A stretch of DNA of 64,000 bases from Pseudorasbora parva (taxonomy: Eukaryota > Chordata > Actinopteri > Cypriniformes > Gobionidae): the NCBI RefSeq assembly GCF_024679245.1, contig NC_090175.1:53069213-53133212 (forward strand). The letters run 5' to 3'. This document shows positions 47,539-59,869 of this stretch, piece by piece. Position 1 is the stretch's first letter; each line of letters starts with the position of its first letter. A program made the position numbers and the translations under genes. The notes beneath the pieces are model-generated. The model made no database searches. It had not been told where the DNA came from and worked only from the letters and a program-made list of their open reading frames with translations.

Positions 47539-49889
47539 ATATGTGTCAATTAACTGATATACATGATACACATCACAGAATTGTTTCCCTTCTGAGACTG
47601 CCATGGGTCATTTTAGATTTCATCATAAATTAAAGAACATCCTAAAAGGGCTTTCTTTTAGTCACTATGGTTTCTGTATGGCATCAGCTGTAATATTCCA
47701 TGGCATGCATTTTTGAAACAAATTGCTGTGCTGCTACCGCTGTTCAATGCCCAATTATTATTCCAGCCATTTTAACAATCCTGAACAATTTGTTTCTCTC
47801 TGTCCAGTCCCAAGTTCTCATACCAGAATAGCATTTTTTTTGATTAATGATCCAAATAAGACCTCACTATGCAGGTATTGGAGTGGAATCAAACTCCAGC
47901 GAGCTGTTCTCTAACAAGCTGTGACTTCACCTAAAGTCATCTGAGTATACATTCATATGAGCAAACATCGCCACAGCAACCGTTCACGTCAAGGCTAAAA
48001 ACATGTTGCTAAAGCAGAGGAAAATCTATAACACTGCTTTTAAATATTATTGTCTGTCAGACTGTCCTTGTTTAACATTGTGGTTGAGTGTACCTGGTTA
48101 GAGAGAAAAAGGGCAGCCGTGATGCAGGCAGTGCGACAGGCCTGTCATTTAGCACTGTGGGGAAGGCCTGTCGCTTTCACATCGACATGACGGCTTCGTT
48201 AGCGTCTGTTAGCCCTGATAAGGCCCAACTACTCCTTGTTAAAGACAATAGACGGTACGGAGTACATGCTTAATTTTTTTTCCCCCTAGAGGTTTCAACC
48301 ACTCAACCATGTCAGATAAAGGAAGCTTATATTCCTAGAGACACCAAAAGGAAACTTGCAATCAGGCTTTTTAAAAAAATTATTTTGTATTATTCCCAAA
48401 AGCAACACTAGCTAGTTTAGAAACTTTCTTAGTGAAGATATTGCAACAAACTTTCATAAGGGAATTTTATTCTGGTGACTTTATCCTGCCACCAAAGTCT
48501 CATTTTAAAGGGTAACAGTAGTCGATCCCTTGATAAAATTTAGTGTTAAAATGAAAGTCCAACCATCATGTACAGCAATTTTCCTTTGTTACACCCAAAA
48601 GCTTTTATAAAGCTACAAAAGAACTGTAGAATATTTGTGTCATGACAACTCTTTGAGTGTTTGCCATGATAAAAGATATGACAAAGTTGATATGTTTGGT
48701 CTTGGCGGAACAGATCTATAGTAAGTGTATCGCATTATATTTTTTATCAACTTTCAGGTTATAAGGATTATTGTAGCTATGTGGCTGCTCAGTTTTACCG
48801 TCCTTTAATATATTTGGCAAAAAGCTTGTGTTACAAAAAATGCACTGGCTGTTTTGGCTGTGAGTAGACAGCAAATTCCATGGACTATGACACTCCATTC
48901 CTCAAAAATATAAAACATTAGCCTTTACACACATCGTCTTTTGAAGAAAGAAAACACTGTGCAGTGAGATTGTTAGTATATAAATGCAATAAAAAAGTGC
49001 ATGAAAAGAGTATACAAATGCTAAAAAAACATAAAAAAACAAAACAATATGTATTTTAGGAAAACTCACTCCAGCATTGTTTCCCGTGTGAAACAGGCCT
49101 GTATAATGAATTTCATAAAAAATGAAAGAACACGTGTCACAGTCCTAAAATGACTTAAGTCTCTACAAAAGTTGTTCTATAAGACTGTAACAAAATCCTG
49201 CACTTATGTTTAATGCATTAGCTGAAGTAGAAATCTGCAGACGTTATCTATTGCTTTGAGAATTGTGTATTTGCAGGCAAGACGGTGCAGCTGCCATGAA
49301 GTGTAAACAGTATTTCCGAGGAGGTTATCTGAAGGTGGCTTTCGTTCACATTATCGCACGACAAATAGAAAGGGAGTTCGCAGGCGGGCTAATTGAGCAA
49401 ACGGCATGGGGCCGTAATTGTGCATGCAACACCATGCGTGAGTACAGTGGGAGACTTGACCCATCTAATGTACATACACTAAAAGCATTCAGAGAAGAGC
49501 GCAGAGGAAATGTCATATTTAAAAGTGACCATGATTACGTGATACCTATCAGACATCAAATACATGAAGCTTCATAGCTGTATTTGTACAGAAAATTAAA
49601 AAAATAAACAATTATCTCAGGGTTCAATTTTGCATGTCTCTTACAAGACAATAAATAGATTAAATTCCATGGTAACCATGGATTATATAATATTACCATA
49701 GTTACTACAGATATGGTGGAGACTAAAAAAAAGGAGGAATGAATAGTGCATTACTGTGCAAAACTTAATGACACAATCCTAGGGTATTTTGAGTGGCTGT
49801 CACAGCACTGCTATATAGTTGCTAGGCTGTTCTGGATGACTGCCCAGTATATGCCTTTTTTAATGGTGGAAATTTGGGTGCAAACATAC
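47539..49889. other. Unique sequence; conserved-looking islands
   Basis: Positions 47930-48300 and 49200-49600 are complex and repeat-free; the latter holds the possible exon at 49277-49437. The rest is AT-rich. No mobile element was recognised. Confidence 0.35.
49277..49437 (+). other. Possible 161-nt exon in an open frame
   Basis: TTTGCAG precedes and GTGAGTAC follows. The frame is open across and beyond (104 codons, 49263-49577; KCKQYFRGGYLKVAFVHIIA...). No domain is recognised and the polypyrimidine tract is weak. The region equally resembles conserved non-coding DNA. Confidence 0.15.
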
Positions 49890-50170
49890 AGGGCTCTATT
49901 TTAGCGATCTTTAGCAATGGTGTGAAGCGAATGGTGCGGTCCACTTAGGATGTGTCCGAATCCATATTAATAACGTTGTACTTAAATATCACTGCGCTAT
50001 TGACTTTAGACCAGCTTTTTGTTGGTCAATGGCGCTTTTGTTTTCAGATCCTCAAATATTAACAATCGAACAATGTGCCTGAACACACCTGGTTTTCAGA
50101 CTAGCACGCCCCTGGGTGAACAAACGGACTAAGTGCTTTTGCTATTTAAACGCGAAAATGCTAACTCCAT
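49890..50170. repeat. Dispersed DNA-transposon-like repeat (GGCTCTATTTTAGCGATCT)
   Basis: The start GGGCTCTATTTTAGCGATCT and the words GGATGTGTCCGAATCCA and GCTATTGACTTTAGACCAGC mark a common cyprinid repeat. A related stretch occurs inverted at 54040-54125. Ends were not resolved. Confidence 0.55.
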
Positions 50171-50337
50171 CAACAGTGTTCTAGTCAAGACCAGCCCAGC
50201 TCATTCGAGTCCGAGTTCAGAGTTCAGAGAGGGTCGAGACCAGAGAGAGCCGGCGCGATCATAGTATATTTACATAGATGCCTCATTCGACCGATCTACT
50301 GAGGCACTAATGTGGAATATATATATATATAAAATTC

Positions 50338-50712
50338 AATATATATGAATTTTGAGCATGGCATGGTTGTTGGTGCCAGACGGGCCGGTCTGAGTATTTC
50401 ACAATCTTCTCAGTTACTGAGATTTTCAAGCACAACCATTTCTAGGGTTTACAAAGAATGGTTTGAAGAGGGAAAAACTTCCAGTATGCTGCAATCCTGT
50501 GGCAAAATGCCTTGTTGATGCTAGAGGTCAGAGGAGAATGGGCCGACTGAGTCAAGCTGATAGAAGAGCAACTTTGACTGAAATAACAACTCCTTACAAC
50601 CAAGGTATGCAGCACAGCATTTGTGAAGCCACAACACGCACAACCTTGAGGCGGATGGGCTACAACAGCAGAAGACCCCACTGGGTACCACTCATCTCCA
50701 CTACAAACTGGA
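50338..50712 (+). pseudogene. Tc1-type transposase N-terminal fragment, family D
   Basis: Plus-strand words encode the DNA-binding half: GMVVGARRAGLSIS near 50360, FSSTTISRVYKEWFEEGK near 50425, CLVDARGQRRMGRLSQADRR near 50511 and TLRRMGYNSRRPHWVPL near 50643. Indels and stops separate these pieces. It ends at about 50712 before the catalytic domain, at an A/T homopolymer. The complementary C-terminal end of this family is at 20478-20701. Confidence 0.88.
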
Positions 50713-52196
50713 AAAAAAAGTTTTTTTGTTTTTGTTTTTTTTGGAAAAACTACCAATGAAAGGTGTTAATGTGCCTATTGTAAATGTACCTGTCGAATGT
50801 AAATGTGTAAATGTTTTATGAGAGGATGTCTTTGTAAAAACTGCGGAACAGACAGAGTCCAAAAGAAATTTCCCTTCAGGGACAATAAAGTATATCTTAC
50901 CTTATCTTAAAATAGAAACAAGAGCATGAGCGCGGGCCTTACAAGTCACTTGCAGACTTAATGAACGAACTACTAAGCATTAGCTGGCAAAAATCTGAGA
51001 TTTTATGCATATACAGAAATTATTAGTTCTTAATCGTTGTGCTTTCGCTCCACATGTTGATGAAAATAGGAAGTTGTTCCCTTTGTGATCGGTAAGTGAT
51101 GTACAGCAGAATTTACACATTGCAGAATTTTTGATTTTTTTTTTTGATTTTTTTTTTACTACATATGAACTCTTGTGGCTCTTATATGCAAACTGAATAA
51201 CAGTTGATGTAGCAGACATTTTCACACATAGTTAAGATCTAGAGGCTCGCTCCACATGGCCTCCTTCATGACCCGAGTCCTGAACGTTAGTCATGTGCAG
51301 TTGCGCTTAAGAAAAGACAGAGGCCATTCAAATATGGTCTCGAGAACAAATCACTGTGCGTCAGATTCAAACAAGCAAAACACTCTTGCGTCACACTTGG
51401 CGTGGCATTGCGCCGGGTGTATGAAAGGCCCCACAATATGGCAGTATGGCAATATGAAATAATAGTATTTGCAGGGCACTTCAGCAGAGAATGCACTTCT
51501 TCCACATTCCGCCTATAGCATTGCTAATGCAAGCATGCTTGTGCACACAGCCAGTACTCTTGTTTGTCAATGTGGAGGGCAAGCCAATGTGTCCTGTTTG
51601 GTTGTTTGTCCTGCTCATCAATTCAGACAGCCCTCTGTGCTGACCGCCTCTGTTTGTGTGTGTCGGGAGGCTTAGCCCCAAGGAGAGCGTGGCCCTTCAC
51701 AGCCCAGCGGTTTGGTAAAACTTGCCCCATTAGTGAGTTACCTGTTGGCAGAGCGGAGAGCAGGGGCTGCTGGGAGTTTTCCGCAACACTGGCCTCATCC
51801 TCCAGCAGTCACACTTGATTCCTGTTAACGCCAAGCTGAATGAGGACGTGCAGATTACCTCACTGACATTTTCAGGTGGGAGGGAGGTAAAAAATAGGAT
51901 GTGGGAGAGAAAACGCAGAAGGGGGTCTGGACAAACTAGTCGGGGCCACTTAGACCTGAAAATGTTGGTGTAACTGATGTGGATGTGTTGTTATTTTTAT
52001 TCGTTACTTTTCTTTTTTTTCTTCTGCACAGCTCCCATAATGTTTCCAATTATAAACGGTGCTGGATAAAATACTCAAGGGACAAAAAGCTTTTTGCGCT
52101 CAGCATGACAGCAAACGGCTTGATGAACACAAGTGCATGTATGTTATTATACTGTATATATAAATATGTATTTGATTTAAAAGAAACTTAATGCAT
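50713..52196. other. Unique sequence
   Basis: Positions 51480-51860 are complex and repeat-free. T-tracts lie at 50720-50740 and 51128-51160. Frames here have no recognised domain. Confidence 0.3.
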
Positions 52197-52499
52197 TTAA
52201 CCCTTGTATGGTGTTCGGGTCTGTTGGACCCGTTTTCATTTTTTTATCGAAAGAAAAATGATATAATTAATTATTTTTTCAAACTGAGACTCATTGGCCT
52301 TGGCTCATTTTCTGTGAGGAATATATATCAGAACACATTTTCAATGACCACACACTGTACACCCCCCCTACACATTTATATTACACACAGGATGTTCGGG
52401 TCCACTGGACCCGGGGCTAATAAAAGTGTGGGAATTGTAGGTCCGGTGTACCTTTACTCTGTCCTCCTCCTGTCAGGGCCTGCTGTTAGTGTGTGTGTG

Positions 52500-52745
52500 T
52501 GTGTTCATGTATATGGTTTATGAGGACACAGATGTGTATAATGACATGGATATTACAATGTGAACATGGTTTATGACAATATCTGTGTCCTCATACTAAA
52601 TCACACTAAATGGTGTTTTTTGAAATTCAAAAAATGCCAAAAGTTTTCTGTGATTGGTAGGTTTAGGGGTAGGGTTAGTGTAGGGGGACAGATTATACAG
52701 TTTTATACATTAGAACATCCAGTATGCCTATAGAAAGTGACCATA
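52500..52745 (+). repeat. Dispersed repeat family T, inside the piggyBac element
   Basis: GATTGGTAGGTTTAGGGGTA, CAGTTTTATACATTAGAACA and TATCTGTGTCCTCATAC mark it. TG arrays touch it on the left (52487-52503) and lie on the right (52817-52870). Confidence 0.65.
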
Positions 52746-52773
52746 CACCACATATCCAAGTGTGCGTGCGTAT

Positions 52774-52814
52774 GTTTGTGTGTGTGTGGGGTGGGGTGGT
52801 GGGGGAGGGATTGC

Positions 52815-52876
<62 letters not shown>

Positions 52877-52885
52877 GAGAGAGAG
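52774..52885. repeat. (TG)n microsatellite with GGGGTGG block
   Basis: A broken TG/GGGTGG stretch, then about 55 bases of pure TG ending in GAGAGAGA. Confidence 0.93.
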
Positions 52886-53173
52886 ATTGTGTGTAAGTGT
52901 AAGAGAGTAGCTGCAAGAGTGAGTTTTGTTTCTACCCCTGCCGTTCCCACACGAGGTTGCAATTCTTAAATGTGATCTTACAAAGGTAAAGAGAAAATAT
53001 TAACCATATATGCTGTTTATATTGCTTGTAATTGGGATGAAGTAAACATCTGTTGAGTGTTTTAACATAACATTTTAGATTGAGTTGAATTAAAAACCCA
53101 ATAATGCAGCGGGTCCATCAGCCCCACAAACACTGGCTGAGTAACAAAAATATGAACACCACACAAGGGTTAA

Positions 53174-54127
53174 ACTACATGCTGAATGGTTTAAAAAAAT
53201 GGCAAGAACATGTCAGAGCTAAATTTCATCCTTAAATAAATTATTAATTTATTAATTATTAAATTATAATTAAAATGTCACATGTTAAATTCCCCAACAC
53301 ATCCAGCACTTATGCAGACGTTGATCACATTTGGAATAAAAATAATAATAATAAGATAATGCAGCTAAGGCCAAACTTTAAGAAATGATTCATTAATTGC
53401 TCTGCTGGGTCTTCAGGCTGTTAGTTCACCTCACCTCCGACTCAGAGTCATTCTTTCTTTTGTCCTCTCACATTTAATCACATCTGTTCCCTGGAAAGAT
53501 TAGTAACGTTACATCTCTCCTGTCTTTGGGTTTGAGTCGTTAGTTCCGTCATCAGTGTCTGATCTGGGCCGCGTCAGCCCTATAAGCAATGTGTGCAGTC
53601 CCCACAACAGAATTCATTAGTTAGTTCTTTTATTCTATGTTAGTTACAATTTAAAAATAAAAAATAAAAATTGAAGTTTTTATTAGTTCAGCTCTCGAGT
53701 CTTTTGTTCTCTCAGCCCCATAGGCTGAATGCAGAAGATCCTCTACAGAACCAATGGCCTGTAGCGCATGTACGGTCAACACAAAATGATCAAAATCGCT
53801 CTTCGAAACAACTCGTTGTTCCCGAGTCAAATTTAAGATTAGGTAAAAAAGAATGAATCGCTCATGAACGACAAATCACTAACGCAAAACTTAATCTTCA
53901 CATCACCGCTCTTTGGTGATATGGATGATTACGTTGCGTAACCTGTCCATCATCGTATAAAGCCTGCGCTGACAATTTTGAACGGATCAAGTTCAGAACG
54001 AATTGTCTGACCTCAAATGTTGTGGGCGGGGCTAAATTCAGCTGGCATCTAGGCTAGTCGACTGGGCTAATAACCAACAAAAACCTGGGCTAAAGTCAAT
54101 AGAGCAGTATGTGTTAACTTAAAGGCC
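53174..54127. other. Repeat-like sequence, unresolved
   Basis: Positions 53690-53880 (ATGAATCGCTCATGAACGAC) and 54040-54125 (inverse of the 49890 family) have repeat character. No ends were resolved and there is no gene. Confidence 0.35.
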
Positions 54128-54905
54128 GCTTTTATAATATGCACATATAAGTAGGTGGTTAACACGTGTACATTCTGCTTATTACACACAATTTTTAATA
54201 TTAAAATAAAAGGATTCCTCTATGAAGAAGTATTCAATCATTTCACTTGCAAATTCATGTAAATTCATGTTAAAGCTTTATAAACACAGTGCAATACGCA
54301 TTCACGGACAGGCGCAATCTTGGAAAACAGTCTCAACGAATCGATCCACAAGCGCTGTTCTAAGTGAGCTGGTCCATAGGAATTAAGTTTGTGAAATGTA
54401 ATAATATGGACATTTTTTTATTTATTTATTTATTTATTTTCTCTGTTGCGTTCAGTGTTTTCTTCCGGAAACAACGGACCATACCGTTTTCCAAGATGGC
54501 ACCTGACCGTGAACGCGTAATGCAATGTGTTTATAAAGTATCTTCTTATCAAACTGTTTGTACACTTACAAAGTTCTCAATGCTTCGGTTTGCATGTAGG
54601 GACCCTCATTATGCTACCGTGTTAGTGTGAGGCTATTTTGAGCCTTGTTAGTGGTATTAACTAGCGATTTAATTTTACTTACCCTGTGCCACATAGACTA
54701 GTGTTATAAGCTAATCTGTTTTTACATTAGATTTCCAGAAAAACGCATCTCAGAGAACGATACACTCTGTAACCATCTGTTAATAACACCTAGGTTCATT
54801 TTAGAGACCTTTTTTTTCTGTAACAAAAGTGGCACTTCGGACCACGACAATAACGTATCGTTCTAAAAATACGTGTACTTTGAAACCTGTTTTAAAAAGT
54901 TTGCA
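54128..54905. repeat. Dispersed cyprinid repeat
   Basis: The words TAGGGACCCTCATTATGCTA, CCCTGTGCCACATAGACTAG and ACTTCGGACCACGAC belong to a repeat I recall from cyprinid genomes. A TTTA array lies at 54417-54440 and an A-tract follows at 54919-54960. Class unknown. Confidence 0.5.
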
Positions 54906-56143
54906 TTGTTAGGCTGCAAAAAAAAAAAAAAAAAAAAAAAATTAAGGAAAAAAAAAAAAACACTGCTGTGCAAATTAACAGCCAAAACTCTTTTTTAGTT
55001 GAAAATGGTGTCATGTAGAGGAAATGGCCCCTGATTTTAAGACCATTTGACATTGAAATATATCAAACCCTGTTCACACTTGAGTCCAGTTAAGATTGTT
55101 TAGGATCATCTATAATGAACAAGTTAAAAGCTTTAAAAGTTTAGAAGGGAGCATGAATTTGACTGGCTTTTAAGCTCAGATAAATGGACAAAAATAGACA
55201 AGATTTGAGTCTTTTGAAATGAAAGAATAAGAACGCGCCAGTGTTGAGTTTTAATAATACTCAACCAAAGTACTTAATTCTATGAAATACAATTGCTTTG
55301 TTCAAGCCTGCATTTATAACCCTGTATGCACATTCTCCCCAGTGTCTCCTTCCTTTATTTTTTTTATTTTTTTGTGCTTAATCCCTGAGCTTGTACGCAA
55401 CCAAGCGGCTCGTTTTGCCCCGGCCCAGACATTGAGTCATACTGATCTCCAGGTACAGACTGGTCACTGGACCACGTCCCCCTGATCTTTCCTGGCACCT
55501 GTCTCCTCTAATGCCACTGTGCGGGAGGGGAGGGTTGTCTGCGTTTGAAGCGTGACCCCAAAGTGAGTAAGAGCTGACATTTTATCCTCACACGCTGCCT
55601 CTGAAAGCTCACCACCGGCCCGTAATGGGAACTAATTATGCACGTGACTCATGTACAAGCCTCACTTTCTCCATTTCGCTAATCAGAGAGACAGGTTCTC
55701 TGCTGGTAATTTCAACCCGATCTGACTAATTCTTCGAAAGAATATTCTCAAAAACCCAGCACGAATGATGGTTGGGAGCTAAACCGAGTTGCGCTGATGT
55801 TGCTAAACTCTTGCCTACCTGTGAAAAGCTGTTAAATAGTATCATGCGTGTGTGTGTGGAGCGTTTAAAATGGCTGGCTGTCATGCGACAGACAGCATGA
55901 TGGACACCAGAAAAGAGAAATCTCACAGGTTTGACGCAATAGCAGAAAAAAATAACACGTACAGTGTGAAAGAGCCAAATTCTCCAGCACATTGTGTGGG
56001 CGTTCATATTTTCATTGAAATATACCCTGTTATATGCCTTGACAAACATTGAAAAAGAGTGCAGTGCTTTTTCATATGTGCATAGTGTATATATATATAA
56101 TGTTCATTGTTAAACCATAAATTTAATATCACTGTGAATATTC

Positions 56144-56234
<91 letters not shown>

Positions 56235-57023
56235 AAGAAAGAATAGATCATGGGATTACAGTAATAACTCTAGAATATTGGATCTTTTTATTTAGGTTGA
56301 CTGGACACAAAACGCCTGTTCCTGTCTCAGACACTGATAAAGGGTTTATTAGATAAAAAAAAAAGAAAGTGTTCTCCCTCATGCACCATCATATTTGACA
56401 TTGAATATAGCCAGGGGCATAATAAATGTATGGGTGTTGTATTGTGAAAGGTTTGGCTAGGTGATGGCATGGTGATGCACCACCATGTCATATGTCTATG
56501 AGATTGACTGCATTTATGTGTTCAGTTGTATTTCTTTTCTCTGACTTTCCTTTCTCTACAATTAAATGTTTCACCAGGAAGCTGACAGAAGGCAATGGAT
56601 GCCCAATGGCAATTAGTGACAGGTTCATTAAACAATCTAAGTGTATTTAGCGTTACAAATATAGTGTTGTCAAAAAATTGATTTTTCAATACATATCAAT
56701 ACTTATATATTTGAAATGCTTCCAATACTGAATTTCAAAAGCAAGAGACACACAAACCCACCTCCCCTGACTCACTCGTTGTTTTGGATGAATATAGTTG
56801 ATGTTATGGGTTACAGGGCTTGAATTTCAGAGTTAGACTGCTCATAATTTTCCTTTTTGTATTGCTTGTTTCGCTTAAACCGTCAAATACACACAAAACA
56901 ATGTCAAAATGCTGGTTTTGGCTTGTATTCACATACATACAGGCAGTTCTGTTTTAAGAGAATGTAAACAGGTCTAAAAGTGACAGCAGCCTAATATAAT
57001 TGCTGACAGAGTATTATATAATA
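54906..57023. other. Unique sequence with a (GA)n array
   Basis: Positions 55290-55740 are complex, with a conserved non-coding look (GGAACTAATTATGCACGTGA). Nothing else was recognised apart from the GA array at 56145-56230. Confidence 0.35.
56145..56230. repeat. (GA)n microsatellite
   Basis: About 85 bases of GA, purine-only on the plus strand. Confidence 0.97.
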
Positions 57024-57169
57024 TTAAAGCGGTGGTAAAACACGATTTCACTTTTCTAACTTTAGCTAGTGTGTGCAATGTTGCTGTTTGAGAATTAACA
57101 ACATCTGCAAAGTTACATCGTTCAAAGTTTAAACCAAATGAAGATATTTGTTTTTAAAGAAATCAATGG

Positions 57170-57526
57170 TGTGGCAGAGGGGGCGTGGATCAGCGAGGTC
57201 TGCAGCAGGAGAGAGAGGCGGGAGATGAGCGGTAAGTGAGTGGGTTGGACACAAACTACCAACACCTGTTTCTCGTTCTAGTAAATGGCGCGGGGAGAGT
57301 ACAAAAGACCCGGAGAGACAAAAGACAGTGAGAGAGAGAAGGACTACTGACGTGCCACCCTGAGTTCCTGGATGCCAGTAACCCGGAAGTGTTTACGACG
57401 AATCCCTGAGTTTTGAGCTTGCACTGTGATGCTTTGAGAAAATACCTTTGAGTTAAGAGAATAAACACATCAGTAGTCCAACCAACCCTTGTGTCCTCTT
57501 CCTTCCCACACACATGAACCTCTACA
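57170..57526 (+). repeat. 5' LTR
   Basis: Starts TGTGGCAGAGGGG and ends CTCTACA just before the primer-binding site. AATAAA lies at 57460-57465 and a TACAAAAGA promoter-like word near 57300. It matches 61228-61583. Confidence 0.88.
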
Positions 57527-57527
57527 C

Positions 57528-57541
57528 TGGTGCCGAAACCC
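57528..57541 (+). promoter_or_regulatory. Primer-binding site
   Basis: TGGTGCCGAAACCC starts with TGG, complementary to the CCA end of a tRNA, one base after the 5' LTR. The tRNA is not identified. Confidence 0.75.
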
Positions 57542-57569
57542 AGGAGGAAGTAGGACCATCGCCACCGCC

Positions 57570-58105
57570 ATGCAGACACCACCGTCCTCCATGCCATTCG
57601 CGGACATCATCACATCCCTCGCGGCCCTGCACTGCGAACAACATCAGGCCCTGCTGGACCTTCGAACGGATCAAGAGCGCCGGTTCCAGGCTATCGTACA
57701 GGCCCAGCAGGAGGACCGCGAGAGGTTCTGGAGCTGGACGGAGGTTCGCACCGAGGCCACCGGTTAGTCAGCTGTCCCCCTGAACGTCCCACTGCATAAG
57801 ATGGGACCCCAAGACGACGGAGGTGTTCCTGGAATTGTTCCAGAAGTCCGCGGAGGCCTGCGGGTGGCCCCGTGAGCAGTGGCCGATGCGCCTAATCCCG
57901 TTACTGTCTGGAGAAGCCCAGGTGGCTGCACACCAACTTCCGGTTGCGAACCTCCTCATCTTCGAAGACCTGAAGCGGGCCATCATTCAGCGGGTCGGCC
58001 GGTCGCCCGAACAACACCATCAACACATCCGGTCTCTGGACTGGGGCGACGCGGGCCGACCCTACGCGTTGGCCCAACAGCTCCGGGACACCTGCCGTGG
58101 GTACC
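57570..58105 (+). pseudogene. gag pseudogene
   Basis: Gag would form the particle shell. ATG 57570 opens MQTPPSSMPFADIITSLAAL and reaches a stop at 57767. After a frameshift the capsid-like part follows from 57823: AEACGWPREQWPMRLIPLLS (about 57850), GEAQVAAHQLPV, then ALAQQLRDTC. This resembles the SCAN-like Gag region of fish gypsy elements. The later zinc-knuckle part is deleted: at 58100-58140 the direct repeat GGTACCTATCCGG marks the junction and the sequence passes straight into protease. Confidence 0.8.
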
Positions 58106-58140
58106 TATCCGGGGGCCGGATAGGGGGGTACCTATCCGGC

Positions 58141-58420
58141 CTTCGTGGATTCAGGATGTAACCAAACCTCAATCTATCAAAGCCTGATTCAACCGGGGGC
58201 ATTGGATATAAGCAACAAGGTTAAGGTGCGGTGTGTGCATGGGGATGTGGTGGAATATCCGGTTGTCCCAATCACTATTCAGTTTCAGGGGAAAAATCAT
58301 AGAGTCGAGGTGGCGGTTAGTCCTCACCTCCGGCATACCATAATTTTGGGGACGAATTGGCCCGCCTTTACGGTTTTATTGGGGTCTTTATGTGTGGTGA
58401 AATACGGCATGGAAGGAGGT
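58141..58420 (+). pseudogene. Retropepsin-like protease fragment
   Basis: AFVDSGCNQTSIYQSLIQPG starts here, with the DSG active-site triplet at 58148-58156. CVHGDVVEYPVVPITIQF follows and HTIILGTNWPAF is the usual second motif. The frame (58145-58447) is open to a stop at 58447, but upstream fusion with gag is lost. The aspartic protease would have cut the polyprotein. Confidence 0.8.
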
Positions 58421-58424
58421 GGTG

Positions 58425-59800
58425 TGAGTGCAGCTGGGCGAGACTGAGCCAGGACCCCGGGCTGCTGCCTCAGAGGAACCGACCGTGATCGAGAGACTAA
58501 TTCTCTCGGACCGGGATGACTTTCCTCTGGAGCAGTCCCAGGATGAAACATTAAAACATGCGTTTCAACAGGTCTGTTCCATCGATGGCCAGTCTCTCCA
58601 ACCTGCTCTCCCGATCTCCTATCCATATTTTGCCATATTTGAAAGATTGGTTGTATCGAGTGACCCAAGACGCTCAAACAAAAGTAGATACAACCCAGTT
58701 GTTAGTTCCAAAGAGCCACAGGGAAATGCTTTTCCATGCGGCTCATACAAATCCTATGGTAGAACATTTGGGACAGGCGGCTACACTGAATCGCCTCATG
58801 ACCCGATTTTTCTGGCCGGGCATTCATGACAACGTGCGCAGGTGGTGTGCGGCGTGTCCTGAATGTCAGTTGGTGAACCCACTGGCCGCCCCAAAAGCGC
58901 CTTTCCGCCCACTTCCATTAATGCAGGTCCCCTTCGAGAGAATTGCGATGGACCTCATCGGGCCATTAGAGCGATCTGCACGGGGACACCGATTTGCATT
59001 AGTCATAGTGGATTACACAATGCGGTATCCAGAAGCAGTAGCCCTCCGCAACATTTCCGCGAAAAGTGAAAGTGAAAAGTTTATGTCACGTACGTTACGC
59101 GAGCTATACGGTTATTGGGCATTAAGTCGATTCGAACCAGCGTCTATCACCCACAAACAGACGGGCTGGTCAAATGATTTAATCCCACCCTTAAATCCAT
59201 GATCCGAAAGTTCGTACAGGAAAAATACAAATCCTATGGTAGAACATTTGGGACAGGCGGCTACACTGAATCGCCTCATGACCCGATTTTTCTGGCCGGG
59301 AATTCATGACAACGTACGCAGGTGGTGTGCGGCGTGTCCTGAATGTCAGTTGGTGAACCCACTGGTCGCCCCAAAAGCGGCCAGTGGGCCGAGGGGTGCT
59401 GGATGACCGAGGGGTGCTGGATGTCCTGTGAGAAACTTGGGAGGAGGGATCTTCTCAAGGCAAAAATGAAATTCAATATGTGCTGGACTTGAGAACAAAA
59501 CTCCACATGTTGGGGCGGCTATCACGGGAGAATTTGTTACAAGCCCAGGACCGCCAGAGCCGGCTTTATAACAGGGGAACTAGACTGCGCAAATTTGCAC
59601 CGGGAGAGAAAGTGCTCGTATTACTCCCAACGTCTAGCTCTAAATTAATGGCTAAGTGGCAGGGGCCGTTTGAGGTCGCACGACAAGTGGGGGATCTCGA
59701 TTATGAGGTTATACGGTCCGATAGAAGTGGGGCTCGTCAGGTCTATCACCTCAATCTCCTGAAAAAATGGACTGAGGCTGAATCAGTGATGTTGGTTTCG
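58425..59800 (+). pseudogene. Integrase, frameshifted, with partial deletion and duplication
   Basis: The zinc-binding HHCC module is at 58734-58875 (FHAAH..EH...CAACPEC). The catalytic core starts IAMDLIGP near 58940, with the first Asp. The segment with the second Asp is deleted near 59060 (ISAKSESEKFMSRTLRELYG), and the third acidic residue near 59170 is lost in a frameshift. Positions 59225-59380 repeat the zinc module (58745-58900) in place of part of the core's end. An 18-base tandem repeat follows at 59391-59424. The C-terminal GPF-type region is at 59480-59800 (KWQGPFEVARQV) and is fused in frame to the reverse transcriptase start. Confidence 0.87.
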
Positions 59801-59869
59801 GTGGTCGGGGGGGAGGATGATCTCGGCCCAGAGGCAAACATCAAAATGCAATCCCTCGCTCTGGCCCCA

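Larger units (their letters stand above)
52201..53169. mobile_element. Non-autonomous piggyBac-type element, both ends intact
   Basis: TTAA (52197-52200) precedes CCCTTGTATGGTGTTC, and GAACACCACACAAGGG precedes TTAA (53170-53173). The ends match at 15 of 16 positions. The CCCT start and TTAA duplication are typical of piggyBac. Subterminal palindromes GGGTCTGTTGGACCC, GGGTCCACTGGACCC and GGGTCCATCAGCCCC lie at 52217, 52398 and 53111. A family T repeat and TG arrays occupy the middle; no transposase remains. It is related to 15851-17556. Confidence 0.9.

Noticed and set aside
52693..52969. Overlapping plus and minus frames of about 80 codons in the TG-rich zone
   Set aside because: Produced by the microsatellite and the family T repeat inside a piggyBac element.
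57256..57597. 113-codon minus frame across the 5' LTR (and 61314-61577 in the 3' LTR)
   Set aside because: Antisense to the LTR; present in both LTRs only because they are copies of each other.
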